64,000 nt of DNA from Sorangium sp051521495 (GTDB lineage Bacteria; Myxococcota_A; Polyangia; Polyangiales; Polyangiaceae), in assembly GCF_051521495.1 (NCBI RefSeq), contig NZ_CP150355.1, positions 6,448,001-6,512,000 of the forward strand. The letters run 5' to 3'. This document shows, in pieces, positions 1-8,766 of the stretch (the first letter of the stretch is position 1; each line of letters opens with the position of its first letter). Position numbers and translations under genes: made by a program. The notes under the pieces were generated by a model. It ran no database searches. It saw only the letters and a program-made list of their open reading frames with translations, and was not told where the DNA came from.

Positions 1-318
1 GCCGACAGGGTGCTCTGCGCCTCGAGCGACGCCTGGGCGCTCAGCGTGGCGGTGGAGGAGCTCGCGCTGCTCTCCGGCCCGGGCAAGGGCTCGGTCGTCA
101 TGCGGGTCGCCGAAGGCGAGCGCCTTATCGGCGCTGCGCTCGCCCTCGGCCCGAGCGACGCGATCACGGTCGAGACAGAGAAGGGCAAGACGCTCGAGAT
201 CGCCGCGAGCAAAATCGCCGGCCCGCGCGGCACCCAGGGCGAACCGGTCGCGCGAAAAGATCGCTTCGTCCGCGCGGTGCCGCCGGCCGTCGTCGTACCG
301 ACGCTGGAGGTGAGCTGA
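1..318 (+). CDS. parC: DNA topoisomerase IV subunit A, C-terminal end (partial)
   Basis: The reading frame is open from the window edge to the TGA at 316-318, so only the last 105 residues are visible. The sequence reads as blades of the type IIA topoisomerase A-subunit beta-pinwheel: a run ending in LLSGPGKGSVVMRV resembles the repeated blade motif that wraps DNA in GyrA and ParC. Breakage-reunion domain and catalytic Tyr lie outside the window. A topoisomerase B subunit follows after only 2 bp, with GGAGG at 306-310 inside this gene's end, so the two are almost certainly co-transcribed. Choosing ParC over GyrA rests on the short ParE-like partner; a GyrA-like assignment cannot be excluded. 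Confidence 0.7.
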   Translation, partial: ADRVLCASSDAWALSVAVEELALLSGPGKGSVVMRVAEGERLIGAALALGPSDAITVETEKGKTLEIAASKIAGPRGTQGEPVARKDRFVRAVPPAVVVPTLEVS

Positions 319-320
319 AC

Positions 321-2258
321 ATGGCCGCCACGAATCCCCCGGTCCGCGCCGCTTCCGGCGCACGTTACACGGCCGCTGACATCGAGGTGCTGGAGGGGCT
401 GGAGCCCGTCCGCAAGCGCCCCGCCATGTATATCGGCGGGACCGACGCCAGGGGCTACCACCACCTGCTCTGGGAGATCGTCGACAACGCGGTCGACGAG
501 GCGATCAACGGGCACGCGAAGCGGATCGAGGTGACGCTCGACGCCGATCTCCAGGGCGCCACCGTGATCGACGACGGACGCGGCATCCCCGTGGACGTCC
601 ATCCCAGGTACAAGCGCCCCGCGCTCGAGCTCATCTTCTGCACGCTGCATGCGGGCGGGAAGTTCGCGAGCGACAACTACAAGGTCTCAGGCGGGCTCCA
701 CGGCGTCGGCTCGAGCGTCGTCAACGCGCTCTCCGAGCTCGTCGAGGTCCGGGTGCTGCGCGACGGGTTCGAGCACCAGCAGACGTTCTCGCGCGGCGCG
801 CCGATCAGCAAGCTCAAGAGGGGCGCGCCCACCCGCAAACACGGCACGAGCATCCATTTCCGGCCGGATCCGGAGATCTTTGGGCAGGGTCGACGCTTCG
901 ATTCCGAGACCATCCGCGAGCGCCTCGAGGCCAAGGCGTACCTTCACGGAGGGCTCGAGATCGCGTTCCGCGATCTCTCGACCGGAGAGTCGCTCGAGCT
1001 CCTCCACCCGAACGGCATCGCGGACTTCTTGCCGAAGCTCGTCGCCCAGCGCGGCAAGGCGGTGACGCACCCGTCCATCTTCTACGTCGCGCGCGAGGGC
1101 GAGATCCGCCTGGAGGCCGCGCTCCAGTGGACCGAGTCGACCGACGACTACGTGAAGTCGTACGTCAACGGCATCCCCACGCACGCGGGCGGCGCGCACG
1201 AGTCCGGCTTCGGCGCAGCGATCGTGAAGGCCGTCCGCGCGTTCATGGACGCGAAGAAGGTCCAGCCGAAGGGGGTGACGCTGACGGCGGACGACATCCG
1301 CGAAGGGATCGTGGGCGTCCTGTCCATCTACATCCAGGACCCTCAGTTCCAGGGGCAGACGAAGGATCGACTCAACAACGCGGAGGCGGGGCCCGCGGTC
1401 GAGGGCATGGTCCGGCCGGCGCTCGAGCAGTGGATGCTCCATAACGGCACGGCCGGCGAGTCGATCGTGGCCCGCGCGATCCTGGCGGCGCGCGCCAGGG
1501 AGGCGCGGCGCGAGGCGACCCAGCAGGTCCTGCGCAAGACCCCGGTGTCGCACCGGCTCAACCTGCCGGGGAAGCTGGCCGACTGCGCGTCGACCGATCC
1601 GAGCGAGAGCGAGCTCTTCATCGTCGAGGGGGACAGCGCCGGTGGCTCGGCCAAGCAAGGCCGGGATCGCCGGACCCAGGCGATTCTCCCGCTGCGCGGC
1701 AAGGTGCTCAACGCGGAGCAGGCATCGACCTCGAAGGTGCTCGGCAACAAGGAGCTCCAGGACATCGTGAGCGCGCTGGGCTGCGGCTTCGGAAAAGACT
1801 TCGACGCCTCCAAGTTGCGCTACGGAAGGATTTTTCTACTCATGGACGCGGACAGCGACGGCCAGCACATCGCGACGCTGTTGCTGACGTTCTTCTACCG
1901 GCACCTGCCCGGCCTGCTCCGCGGTGGGCACGTGTTCCTCGCGCAGCCCCCGCTCTACAGGATCGATGTCGCCAAGGAGACGCACTGGGCGCTCGACGAT
2001 GCGGAGCGCGACCGGGTCCTCGCGAAGCTCCCCAAGACGGCCAAGGCGGATATCTCGCGGTTCAAGGGGCTCGGCGAGATGCCCGCGGAGGACCTCAAGG
2101 CGACCACGCTCGACATCCGCCGCCGGCGCGCGCTGCGCGTCGTAATCGAGGGAGAGATCGAGACCGATCGCATCCTGAACGAGCTGATGGGCAAGGACGC
2201 CCAGGCGCGCTTCCGCTTCATCATGGAGCGCGCGCCGAACGCCGAGATCGACGTCTGA
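321..2258 (+). CDS. parE: DNA topoisomerase IV subunit B (ParE)
   Basis: This is the ATPase subunit of a type IIA topoisomerase that, with the upstream A subunit, decatenates or relaxes DNA in the cytoplasm. At 645 aa it has the compact ParE length and lacks the insertions of long GyrB proteins. The GHKL ATPase begins near residue 20; EIVDNAVDEA carries the Mg/ATP glutamate and asparagine, and GGLHGVGSSVVNALS is the ATP lid. The TOPRIM region has IVEGDSAGGSAKQGRDRRTQ and the metal motif DADSDG, and the tail carries the usual RFKGLGEMP motif. The ATG at 321 is chosen because GGAGG lies at 306-310 and it starts 2 bp after the parC stop. A GyrB assignment is the main alternative. Confidence 0.85.
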   Translation: MAATNPPVRAASGARYTAADIEVLEGLEPVRKRPAMYIGGTDARGYHHLLWEIVDNAVDEAINGHAKRIEVTLDADLQGATVIDDGRGIPVDVHPRYKRPALELIFCTLHAGGKFASDNYKVSGGLHGVGSSVVNALSELVEVRVLRDGFEHQQTFSRGAPISKLKRGAPTRKHGTSIHFRPDPEIFGQGRRFDSETIRERLEAKAYLHGGLEIAFRDLSTGESLELLHPNGIADFLPKLVAQRGKAVTHPSIFYVAREGEIRLEAALQWTESTDDYVKSYVNGIPTHAGGAHESGFGAAIVKAVRAFMDAKKVQPKGVTLTADDIREGIVGVLSIYIQDPQFQGQTKDRLNNAEAGPAVEGMVRPALEQWMLHNGTAGESIVARAILAARAREARREATQQVLRKTPVSHRLNLPGKLADCASTDPSESELFIVEGDSAGGSAKQGRDRRTQAILPLRGKVLNAEQASTSKVLGNKELQDIVSALGCGFGKDFDASKLRYGRIFLLMDADSDGQHIATLLLTFFYRHLPGLLRGGHVFLAQPPLYRIDVAKETHWALDDAERDRVLAKLPKTAKADISRFKGLGEMPAEDLKATTLDIRRRRALRVVIEGEIETDRILNELMGKDAQARFRFIMERAPNAEIDV

Positions 2259-2644
2259 CATCGAGCCCTCGTTCGAGAGGTCGCGGCGACTCCGCGCTTC
2301 GCGCGGACCTCATTGGATGCCGGACCGCGCGCCCGCATTCATCCCCCTGACCGCCATGAGCTCGCCGCGAGGATGTCGCGATGCAGGCGACGGCGTACGC
2401 GACGAGAAGTCACGCTGTGCCAACCGCGGGTGATCCCTGGCGCCTGTGCCACGTGAACGGCAGGCCACACCCCGTCGGACATCGCGAGCAGGTTGGCGGG
2501 CAATCACGGCATTTTGTGCTGCTGAATGCCGATTCACCAGAGCCGATAGCGCTTCGTCAGTTCGCGGCCTGCTGGTTGCAACACGTCGCACCGGTGGCCG
2601 CGATGACCGCGGGACACCGCCCTTTCACCGCTGGAGAGGTACTC
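2259..2644. other. Intergenic region upstream of the AraC-type gene
   Basis: Apart from the hairpin at 2291-2307, I see no gene here. A longer reading of the downstream gene could begin at ATG 2381 (GAGG at 2370-2373). Codons between 2381 and 2644 do not show the strong G/C third-position bias of genuine genes in this window, so this stretch is treated as non-coding leader or promoter region. No clear -35/-10 pair was recognised. Confidence 0.4.
2291..2307 (+). terminator. Candidate hairpin terminator after parE
   Basis: A 7-bp perfect stem (TCCGCGC / GCGCGGA) with a 3-nt TTC loop lies 32 bp after the parE stop. No T-run follows, so termination is inferred from position and stem only. Confidence 0.35.
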
Positions 2645-3220
2645 GTGACGACTGCGCTTCCCATCTCGACTCCGATCGCACCCTCCTCGTCCCACAGCAC
2701 GCCGGCCGCGTGTTCCCTGTCGGTTCCGAGCGCCGCGCCGGCCGCACGGTCGGCGCATCTCCCCACCGCTGGTATCGCTGCGCCGAGCTACAGCGCGCAG
2801 CCGCCGCGCGAGCGCGCCACAGCGACCGTCGCCTCGCGTTCCACGCCACCACCGCGCTCGGCAGCCCCGCTCCCGCGCAGTACCTCGGAGCGGATCCTGC
2901 TCGGTCGCGACCGCATCCGCAACGCCGCAGAAGCAGGCCAGAGGATCCGTTCCTACGAGGTCGCGCTGGATCTCGATCTGTCCGAGTTTCACTTCGCGCG
3001 CCTCTTCCGTGCCGCCTTCGGGTCGTCGCCCCACGTCTATTACGATGAGGTGCGCGCGGAGCGCGCCCGAGCGCTCCTATGTGAGGGGCTCGCCGAGGGA
3101 GAGGTCGCCCGTCGCATCGGCTTCCGCAGGCCCGCAGAGCTCCGCGCCCTTCTGTCCAAGCGCGGCAGCGTGCCGCCCTCGGCCGGCGAGACGGAGCCGA
3201 GCGACGCCTCTGCCGAGTGA
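2645..3220 (+). CDS. AraC-type helix-turn-helix transcriptional regulator
   Basis: The last 100 residues form an AraC/XylS DNA-binding domain. A stretch including SEFHFARLFRAAFGSSPHVY matches the first HTH plus linker (F.R.F....G.SP..Y), and an arginine-rich helix followed by EVARRIGFRRPAELRALLSK is the second HTH, somewhat degenerate. The N-terminal part is Ser/Ala/Pro-rich low-complexity sequence with no recognised ligand-binding domain, so the signal is unknown. The GTG at 2645 is chosen because GGAGAGG sits at 2633-2639 and codon use becomes gene-like there; ATG 2381 is the alternative. It stands alone between parE and a convergent amidase gene. Expected to bind DNA in the cytoplasm; target genes cannot be inferred. 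Confidence 0.6.
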   Translation: MTTALPISTPIAPSSSHSTPAACSLSVPSAAPAARSAHLPTAGIAAPSYSAQPPRERATATVASRSTPPPRSAAPLPRSTSERILLGRDRIRNAAEAGQRIRSYEVALDLDLSEFHFARLFRAAFGSSPHVYYDEVRAERARALLCEGLAEGEVARRIGFRRPAELRALLSKRGSVPPSAGETEPSDASAE

Positions 3221-3303
3221 GCTGACGGCAGAGATCGGCCATGCGAAGCGCCGGCCCACCAACCCCGGTGCGAGACAAAGTGCTTACCCCCATGACATTG
3301 CGA

Positions 3304-4122
3304 TCAGAGTCTACGGTGCGTGAGCGAAGGTAAGTTCGCCCTGACCCGATCGAGGTAGGCGGGGTCGAGCGTCGTCATCGCGATCCCCTCCCCTTCCGAG
3401 GCCTGAGCGATCACCTCTCCCCACGGATCGATGACGCACGACTTCCCGAATGTCGCTCGCCCGCCGGGGTGCTTGCCCCACTGTGCCGCGGCTACCACGT
3501 ACGCTTGGGCCTCGATGGCCCGGGCGCGGAGCAGGACCAGCCAGTGGTCCTTGCCGGTGAGCAGCGTGAACGCCGCAGGGACGACGATGGCCTCTGCGCC
3601 CGCCGATGAGAGCGCGCGGTAGAGCTCCGGGAACCGCACGTCGTAGCAGATCGACAACCCGAGCTTCACGCCGTCGATCTCGGTGACGACGGGGCGCTCC
3701 CCGGCGGTCGTCGAGGCCGACTCGCGGTATTTTGTTCCGTCGGCGATGTCGACGTCGAAGAGGTGAATCTTGCGGTAGCGCGCCGTGAGCCGGCCGTCGG
3801 CCCCGAACACCGCGCACGTGTTGTACGGCCGCGCCGGGTCGTGCGCGCGCTCGGGGAAGCCGCCGGCGACGATCGTCACCCGGGCGGAGCGCGCCACCTC
3901 GGCGAGCCGACGCGCGATCGGACCACCGCCAGCGTCGAGGTCCTCCGCGATATTGCGCTTCCCCTCCTCGTTGCCCATGTACGCGAAGTTCTCGGGCAGC
4001 ACGACCGTCGTCGCCCCACGGCGCGCCGCCTCCACGATGAGCACCTCGACCCGCGCCAGGTTCTCGCTCACGTTCTCCTGGCTGGAGAGCTGAAGGGCCG
4101 CCCAGATCACCGGCTTTTGCAT
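3304..4122 (-). CDS. Carbon-nitrogen hydrolase (nitrilase superfamily, Nit/omega-amidase type)
   Basis: A 272-aa cytoplasmic amidase of the nitrilase superfamily. The catalytic triad is visible as E44 (VVLPENFAYMG), K118 (YRKIHLFDVD) and C159 (SICYDVRFPELYR). The KIHLFD and CYDVRFPE contexts resemble the Nit1/Nit2 branch, whose members hydrolyse alpha-ketoglutaramate or deaminated glutathione; the exact substrate is an inference. Length is normal for the family. The ATG at 4122 has no strong ribosome-binding site, but the family N-terminus begins a few residues later (WAALQLSS), which fixes the start. It is convergent with the AraC-type gene and is followed upstream by a Cys-rich lipoprotein gene on the same strand. 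Confidence 0.85.
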   Translation of the reverse strand: MQKPVIWAALQLSSQENVSENLARVEVLIVEAARRGATTVVLPENFAYMGNEEGKRNIAEDLDAGGGPIARRLAEVARSARVTIVAGGFPERAHDPARPYNTCAVFGADGRLTARYRKIHLFDVDIADGTKYRESASTTAGERPVVTEIDGVKLGLSICYDVRFPELYRALSSAGAEAIVVPAAFTLLTGKDHWLVLLRARAIEAQAYVVAAAQWGKHPGGRATFGKSCVIDPWGEVIAQASEGEGIAMTTLDPAYLDRVRANLPSLTHRRL

Positions 4123-4196
4123 GCGGTAAGCCTACCGCACGAGGAACCGGAGGGGACCGCGCGCCGAATCGAGCGCCAAACGAAGCGCCAGACGGA

Positions 4197-4877
4197 TCAG
4201 ATTCCTCGATCGCCGGACGCTCCCGCAGCACCGCCGGCGCCCGCAGCGCCGCCGGCGCCCGCGGCCCCTCCGATGCCCGCGGTCCCGCCGGCACCAGCGC
4301 CACCTGCCCCGCCGGCGCTCACGGCTCCACCGCCGCCATCCACCTCGGTGGGCGCGGCGCACTCGAGCGGCGCGCCGGAGTAGCTGCACCTGGCGCCGCA
4401 CGCGGCGCACACGCAGGTGAGCACCTGCTGGAACATCCGGTGAGCGGCGCCCGCATCGTCCGGGAACACGCATGTCGCCTGGCAGGCCTTGTCGTGGCCG
4501 CACCCCTTGAGGCACAGGCTGATCGGCCTGCATCCGGGCTCCCCGTCGCACGCCGCGAGTTCCGTCTCGCAGCGCCCACCGCGGGATGCATGCTCGTTGA
4601 AGCAATCGCCGCAGCGCCCGGCTTCGCCGCCATAGGCGGCGAGGCACTCGCAGAGGTTCGCCGGCCCCTCGCCGGCGCCTGCGTCGGGCGGCGCTCCACC
4701 CGAGGCGCCCGCGCTGGTGGACACGCCCGCCTGAGCGCGCGGCGGCGGGAGCCGCTCATCGGTGCAGCTCGAGAGCGACGCGAGCGCGAGCGCCGCCCCC
4801 CAGGCCATCACGCCGCAGAGGACGGCGCAGCCGTACGATCCGACAGGAGCGCGCACCGCCCTCCGCACGAACGCCAT
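4197..4877 (-). CDS. Cys-rich lipoprotein with Gly/Ala-rich C-terminal tail
   Basis: A predicted secreted lipoprotein of 226 aa of unknown function. The N-terminus is basic, followed by a hydrophobic segment and the lipobox-like LASLSSC near residue 37. The centre (residues 75-170) contains about sixteen cysteines in CxC, CxxC and CxxxC spacings, suggesting a disulfide-stabilised extracellular domain. The last 45 residues are Gly/Ala-rich, made of GGAAGAG-type units, and are repetitive at the DNA level. The start at 4877 puts the signal peptide at the N-terminus; an upstream in-frame Met at 5012 would add 45 basic non-signal residues. Other small Cys-rich lipoproteins occur at 10438-10713 and 18075-18371. 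The surface location is inferred. Confidence 0.6.
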   Translation of the reverse strand: MAFVRRAVRAPVGSYGCAVLCGVMAWGAALALASLSSCTDERLPPPRAQAGVSTSAGASGGAPPDAGAGEGPANLCECLAAYGGEAGRCGDCFNEHASRGGRCETELAACDGEPGCRPISLCLKGCGHDKACQATCVFPDDAGAAHRMFQQVLTCVCAACGARCSYSGAPLECAAPTEVDGGGGAVSAGGAGGAGAGGTAGIGGAAGAGGAAGAGGAAGASGDRGI

Positions 4878-4997
4878 GATGGGCGAGCGTAGCCTGCCTC
4901 TCTCCCGGGACCGAGCCTGAGCCGCGCAGCTCACGGCCGTCCCCAAGATCCGCCGAGGCCGCACGGAACCCTCTCCCGGCGGCGTCCGATCGCTCCT

Positions 4998-5513
4998 ATG
5001 CTTTCCCCGCACACCACAAAAATTCTCATGGAAATCGCTCCCCTGTCCCTGTTACCGCGCTCCGTGCTCGCCCTCGCCAAGGAGGTCGCGCGCGCGTTGC
5101 TCCGGCGGCCTGTCGTCGGGATCGCCGCCGCCGCTCAGACCGCCGACGGCCGGTGGCTGCTCGTCCGCCGCAGCGACACCGGAACATGGGCGCTCCCAGG
5201 AGGGACCCTGGAATGGGGAGAGACGCTCCGCGAGAGCATCGTGCGGGAGCTCGCCGAGGAGGCCGGCGTCACCGAGGTCGAGCTCGGGCGGGTCGTGGGC
5301 GTGTACTCGCGGCCCGATCGCGACGTCCGTTTCCATGCCGTGACGGTCGTCGTCACCGCCCGGATCGCCGCGCCGACGCGCCCTCCACAGAACCCGCTCG
5401 AGATCCGCGAGGTCAGGCTGTTCCGGGAAGACGAGCTCCCGTCCGAGCTCGCGATGGACATGGGGGATCTCTTCGCCGCCGCGCGGCGCGACGGCGACGC
5501 GGAGCTCGAGTGA
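4998..5513 (+). CDS. Nudix hydrolase
   Basis: A 171-aa Nudix-fold pyrophosphohydrolase. The Nudix box spans residues 68-91: GGTLEWGE is followed by RELAEEAGV, so the GX5EX7REUXEEXGU pattern with its metal-binding glutamates is intact. The beta strand before it (WLLVRRSDTGTWALPGG) is typical. Substrate cannot be deduced; family members clean oxidised or non-canonical nucleotides, NAD-like molecules or dinucleoside polyphosphates. The start is either ATG 4998 or ATG 5028; no convincing Shine-Dalgarno separates them. The DNA ligase gene starts 13 bp after its stop, so the two may form a nucleotide-hygiene/DNA-repair operon (an inference from spacing). Confidence 0.85.
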   Translation: MLSPHTTKILMEIAPLSLLPRSVLALAKEVARALLRRPVVGIAAAAQTADGRWLLVRRSDTGTWALPGGTLEWGETLRESIVRELAEEAGVTEVELGRVVGVYSRPDRDVRFHAVTVVVTARIAAPTRPPQNPLEIREVRLFREDELPSELAMDMGDLFAAARRDGDAELE

Positions 5514-5526
5514 GCCGAGGCAAGCG

Positions 5527-7548
5527 ATGACGCAGGCACACCACGACGAGGCCGGTGCGCGCAAAGCGCTGCAGGGCGGGCTCGCGACGGATCCGAACCA
5601 CAAGGCGAGGATCGATGAGCTCGCCGAGCGCATCGAGAAATACAGGGCGAGCTACTACGCAGGGCACCCCGAGATCTCGGACGCGGCGTTCGACGCCCTC
5701 GAGGACGAGCTCCGCGCCCTCGATCCCGCGCACCCAGTGCTCGCCCGGGTCGGCTCGGCCTCCCTGATCACCGAGTGGGAGAAGGCGCGGCACGAGATCC
5801 CGATGGGCTCGCTCAACAAGGTCGTCTCCGAGGACGAGCTCCGGGCCTGGGTCGCCCGGTGCGACGAGATCCTCGCCAAGGACGCGCACGGCGAGGACGC
5901 GGCGCCGCCGGCACACCCCACGGCCTCGAGCGTCGCGGAGGACCTGTTCGTGGCGGAGAAGCTCGACGGCATCTCCATCGAGGTCATCTACAAGGGCGGG
6001 AAGCTCGTCGACGCCATCACCCGCGGCGACGGCGAGTGGGGCGAGCGGATCACCGCGAACGTCGCGCGCATGAAGGGCATTCCCTCGCGGATCCGGGAGA
6101 AAGGCCGGCTGTCCGTGCGCGGAGAGATCATCCTCCGCCTCTCGGACATGAAGCGCCACTTCCCCGGCGTCACCAGCCCGCGCAACATGGCCGCGGGCGC
6201 GGCCAAGCGGTTCGACGGCCAGGGGGCGGAGCACTGCACCGTGCTCTTCTACGACGTCGCCGAGCACCTCGAGATCCCGACGTGCCGAGCGCGCTTCGCC
6301 TGGCTGCGCGAGCTCGGTTTCGCGACGCCGCAGACCGCTCACGGCGGCGTCGAGGACGTCGTGAAGCTCTACCGGCGCTACTCGAGCGAGCTCCGCGCGG
6401 GCCTCGATTACGAGATCGACGGGCTCGTCGTCTACGTCGACTCGCTCCATCTCCAGGGCCTGCTCGGCGACGTCAACCGCCGCCCGCGCGGCGCGGTCGC
6501 CTTCAAGTTCGCGTCGCCCGCCAAGGTGACGACGGTCGTGGCGATCCAGTGGGACACCGGGCCAAGCGGCCGCGTCACCCCGGTGGCGATCGTCGAGCCG
6601 GTGGAGCTCGCCGGCGCCAACGTCCGGCGCGCTTCGCTGCACAACTCGGCCAACGTGCGGAGCCTCGGGATCGGCGTGGGCGACGAGGTGCTGGTCTCGC
6701 GCCGCAACGACGTGATCCCGTACGTCGAAGAGGTCGTCGAGAAGCGCGGCCCCATCGCCGTCCCTCCGTCGGTCTGCCCGGTCTGCAGCGCGCCGCTCGT
6801 CGTCGAGGGAGAGTACCTCCTCTGCCGGAACGCCGCGTGTCGCGCCCTCATCGAGGGGCGCATCCACAACTGGATCGACGCCATCGGCGCGCTGGAGTGG
6901 GGCGACAAGCTGATCGAGCAGGTGGTGGCCGCGGGCCTCGTGCGAGAGCCGCTCGACCTCTACAAGCTCACGGTCAAGAGCATCGCCGAGCTCGATCGGC
7001 GTGGAGAGAAGAGCGCCACGAAGTGCCTGGACCAGCTGAAGAGCCGCCTGCCGCTCGCGCTGCCGGTGTTCCTCGCGGCGCTCGGGATCGAGGGGTTCGC
7101 GATCCAGACGGCGCGGCTGCTCGTGTCGGCCGGGTACACCACGATCGACAAGCTGCTCGGCGCCGGTGAGGACGAGCTCGCCAGCATCCCGGGCCTCGGC
7201 GCGATCAAGGCCGCGAGCATCGTCCGAGGGCTGCGCGCTCGCAGCGATGAGATCGCGCGGCTGCTCGCCGCAGGCATCGTCCCGGTCGCTCCCGAGGCCG
7301 AAGGCCCGCTCGCCGGCCTCACGTTCTGCTTCACCGGCGCGGCCGCGCGCCCCCGCGGCGAGCTCACCCACCTCGTCGAGTCGAACGGCGGCCGGGTGCT
7401 GAACAGCGTCACGAAGGAGCTCAACTACCTCGTCATCGCCGACGTGGCGTCCGCCTCGAGCAAGGCGGTGAAGGCGCGCAAGTACGGCACGAAGCTCATC
7501 ACCGAGGACGAGCTGGACAAGCTCATCGCCGAGCGCCGCGGCGGCTGA
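5527..7548 (+). CDS. ligA: NAD-dependent DNA ligase (LigA family, divergent)
   Basis: A 673-aa NAD+-dependent ligase that seals nicks through an enzyme-AMP intermediate. The adenylated lysine is K145 in the KLDG motif. Domains in order: NAD-binding Ia region (about 30-100), adenylation domain (100-350) with DYEIDGLVVYVD, OB fold (350-440), four-Cys zinc finger (CPVC then CRNAAC, near 418-440), helix-hairpin-helix region (470-590) and BRCT domain (595-673). Length is normal. Unusual points: the conserved SPTQ.VG segment of domain Ia/I is replaced by HPVLARVGSASL, and the usual LSLDN is MGSLNKV. It may therefore be a second or specialised ligase rather than the replicative one. It follows the Nudix gene by 13 bp. 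Confidence 0.85.
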   Translation: MTQAHHDEAGARKALQGGLATDPNHKARIDELAERIEKYRASYYAGHPEISDAAFDALEDELRALDPAHPVLARVGSASLITEWEKARHEIPMGSLNKVVSEDELRAWVARCDEILAKDAHGEDAAPPAHPTASSVAEDLFVAEKLDGISIEVIYKGGKLVDAITRGDGEWGERITANVARMKGIPSRIREKGRLSVRGEIILRLSDMKRHFPGVTSPRNMAAGAAKRFDGQGAEHCTVLFYDVAEHLEIPTCRARFAWLRELGFATPQTAHGGVEDVVKLYRRYSSELRAGLDYEIDGLVVYVDSLHLQGLLGDVNRRPRGAVAFKFASPAKVTTVVAIQWDTGPSGRVTPVAIVEPVELAGANVRRASLHNSANVRSLGIGVGDEVLVSRRNDVIPYVEEVVEKRGPIAVPPSVCPVCSAPLVVEGEYLLCRNAACRALIEGRIHNWIDAIGALEWGDKLIEQVVAAGLVREPLDLYKLTVKSIAELDRRGEKSATKCLDQLKSRLPLALPVFLAALGIEGFAIQTARLLVSAGYTTIDKLLGAGEDELASIPGLGAIKAASIVRGLRARSDEIARLLAAGIVPVAPEAEGPLAGLTFCFTGAAARPRGELTHLVESNGGRVLNSVTKELNYLVIADVASASSKAVKARKYGTKLITEDELDKLIAERRGG

Positions 7549-7555
7549 CCGAGGC

Positions 7556-7568
7556 GAGCCGCCGGCTC
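7556..7568. terminator. Small hairpin between convergent ligA and DUF2804 genes
   Basis: GAGCC/GGCTC stem with a 3-nt loop in the 33-bp gap between the convergent ligA and DUF2804 genes. Position suggests a bidirectional terminator; the 5-bp stem is weak and there is no T-run. Confidence 0.25.
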
Positions 7569-7581
7569 CATCAAACCGGTC

Positions 7582-8586
7582 CTACCAGGTGATGTCCTGG
7601 TCCTCCGTGACGCCGAGAACGTCCCGGAGGACGAGGAGCCGCCCGTCCGGGAGGCGGATCGTGCCGGAGTAGAGGCCGATCGGCTGCATGAACTCCGACG
7701 CGAGCAAGCCGAGGTTCGTGTGGTTCGAGTGCGCCGCGCCGGGGACGAACCGTAGATCGACGGCGCCGTCCGCGGTCCGGACGCGCCACGGGTCGAGCGG
7801 CCGCGCGGCGTCGAAGGTGAACCGGCCCTCGGCGAGCGGGATGAGCTCGCCGTCGATCCAGATCGCGCACTCGGCGTCGCCGACGAAGCCTTCGCCGAGG
7901 TTGAGGCCGACGCGCTCGCCGCTCTCCGCGCGCCCTAGCGCGAGGGCCCAGCGCCAGGTCGTCCGGCGCCGCAGGAGGCCGCTCGTGTAGTCGTAGTTGG
8001 CGATCGCTCCGTCGAGGGAGATACGGCGACCGAGCACCGACGCCTCGCCTTCGACGCCGAGGAGCAGGCGCTTCTCGGTGGTGATCAGGACGCCGTCCGA
8101 CGTCTGCGCGATCGCCGAGAGCGCCGGCGGGGCCGCGCGGCTGTCCAGCCGTGCCTCGAGCTCGATGCCGCGGAGCGCGGCGGTCACCGTGATCGTCGCC
8201 CCCCCGCGCGGCCGCTCGATCCGCATGCGCGCGCGGGGGAGCCACGCGCGCGTAGAGCAGCCTTCGCCGTTCGCGTCGCCCACGCTCGCCGCGAAGGGAG
8301 GACCGAACGTCGAGCGATCCACGAGCAATCGCCGGCCTGCCTTGTCGAAGACCACGCCGAACGCGAGCGACAGGTAACCCAGATGCACGACCGCGACGGC
8401 GAGGAAGACCTCGTCGGACGCGATCCCGACGTAGATCCACCGCTTGTGCTTGAGCAGCCGATCTCGCCTGCGCGGCGCGAGGACCGTCGGATCGACGCGA
8501 GGGAGGTCACCCCGGTACGAGCCGACGCGCGCCGCTCCCGTGATCGGGTCGAGGATCGTATCGGGCGGCGTGATGAGCTCGCGCAT
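7582..8586 (-). CDS. DUF2804 family protein
   Basis: A 334-aa protein matching my knowledge of the DUF2804 family: a mostly beta-sheet protein without signal peptide, with the C-terminal signature HSNHTNLGLLASEFMQPIG and SGTIRLPDGR, ending in a conserved E.Q...W pattern. The N-terminal REL.TPP and WIYVGIAS segments also fit. The biochemical role of DUF2804 is not established; the fold has been compared with lipocalin-like or hydroxyneurosporene-synthase-like domains, which I regard as tentative. It is convergent with ligA. The next gene upstream (pruA) is divergent, 180 bp away. Start ATG 8586 matches the family N-terminus. Confidence 0.75.
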   Translation of the reverse strand: MRELITPPDTILDPITGAARVGSYRGDLPRVDPTVLAPRRRDRLLKHKRWIYVGIASDEVFLAVAVVHLGYLSLAFGVVFDKAGRRLLVDRSTFGPPFAASVGDANGEGCSTRAWLPRARMRIERPRGGATITVTAALRGIELEARLDSRAAPPALSAIAQTSDGVLITTEKRLLLGVEGEASVLGRRISLDGAIANYDYTSGLLRRRTTWRWALALGRAESGERVGLNLGEGFVGDAECAIWIDGELIPLAEGRFTFDAARPLDPWRVRTADGAVDLRFVPGAAHSNHTNLGLLASEFMQPIGLYSGTIRLPDGRLLVLRDVLGVTEDQDITW

Positions 8587-8766
8587 CGCACGAGAGTAGC
8601 GGCGCCACGGTCACTGCCCAAGGCGAGCGATACCGGAAACATGACATCGTTAGAATTGCGCGACTGCGCCGAGCGCTCTCCTCCGCGGCCATCCGGCTCA
8701 CGCCGCGGCGGAGAGCGGCGGCGCCGGAGCGCTGCGCGCCCTCGGATCCGCCGCTAGACTCGCGTC

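Noticed and set aside
2381..2644. N-terminal extension of the AraC-type protein
   Set aside because: Codon third positions lack the usual G/C bias and no domain is visible; the GTG at 2645 has a good ribosome-binding site. The extension remains possible.
5413..7371. 652-codon minus-strand frame opposite ligA
   Set aside because: No domain, Arg/Asp/Glu-rich; ligA on the plus strand carries every expected motif.
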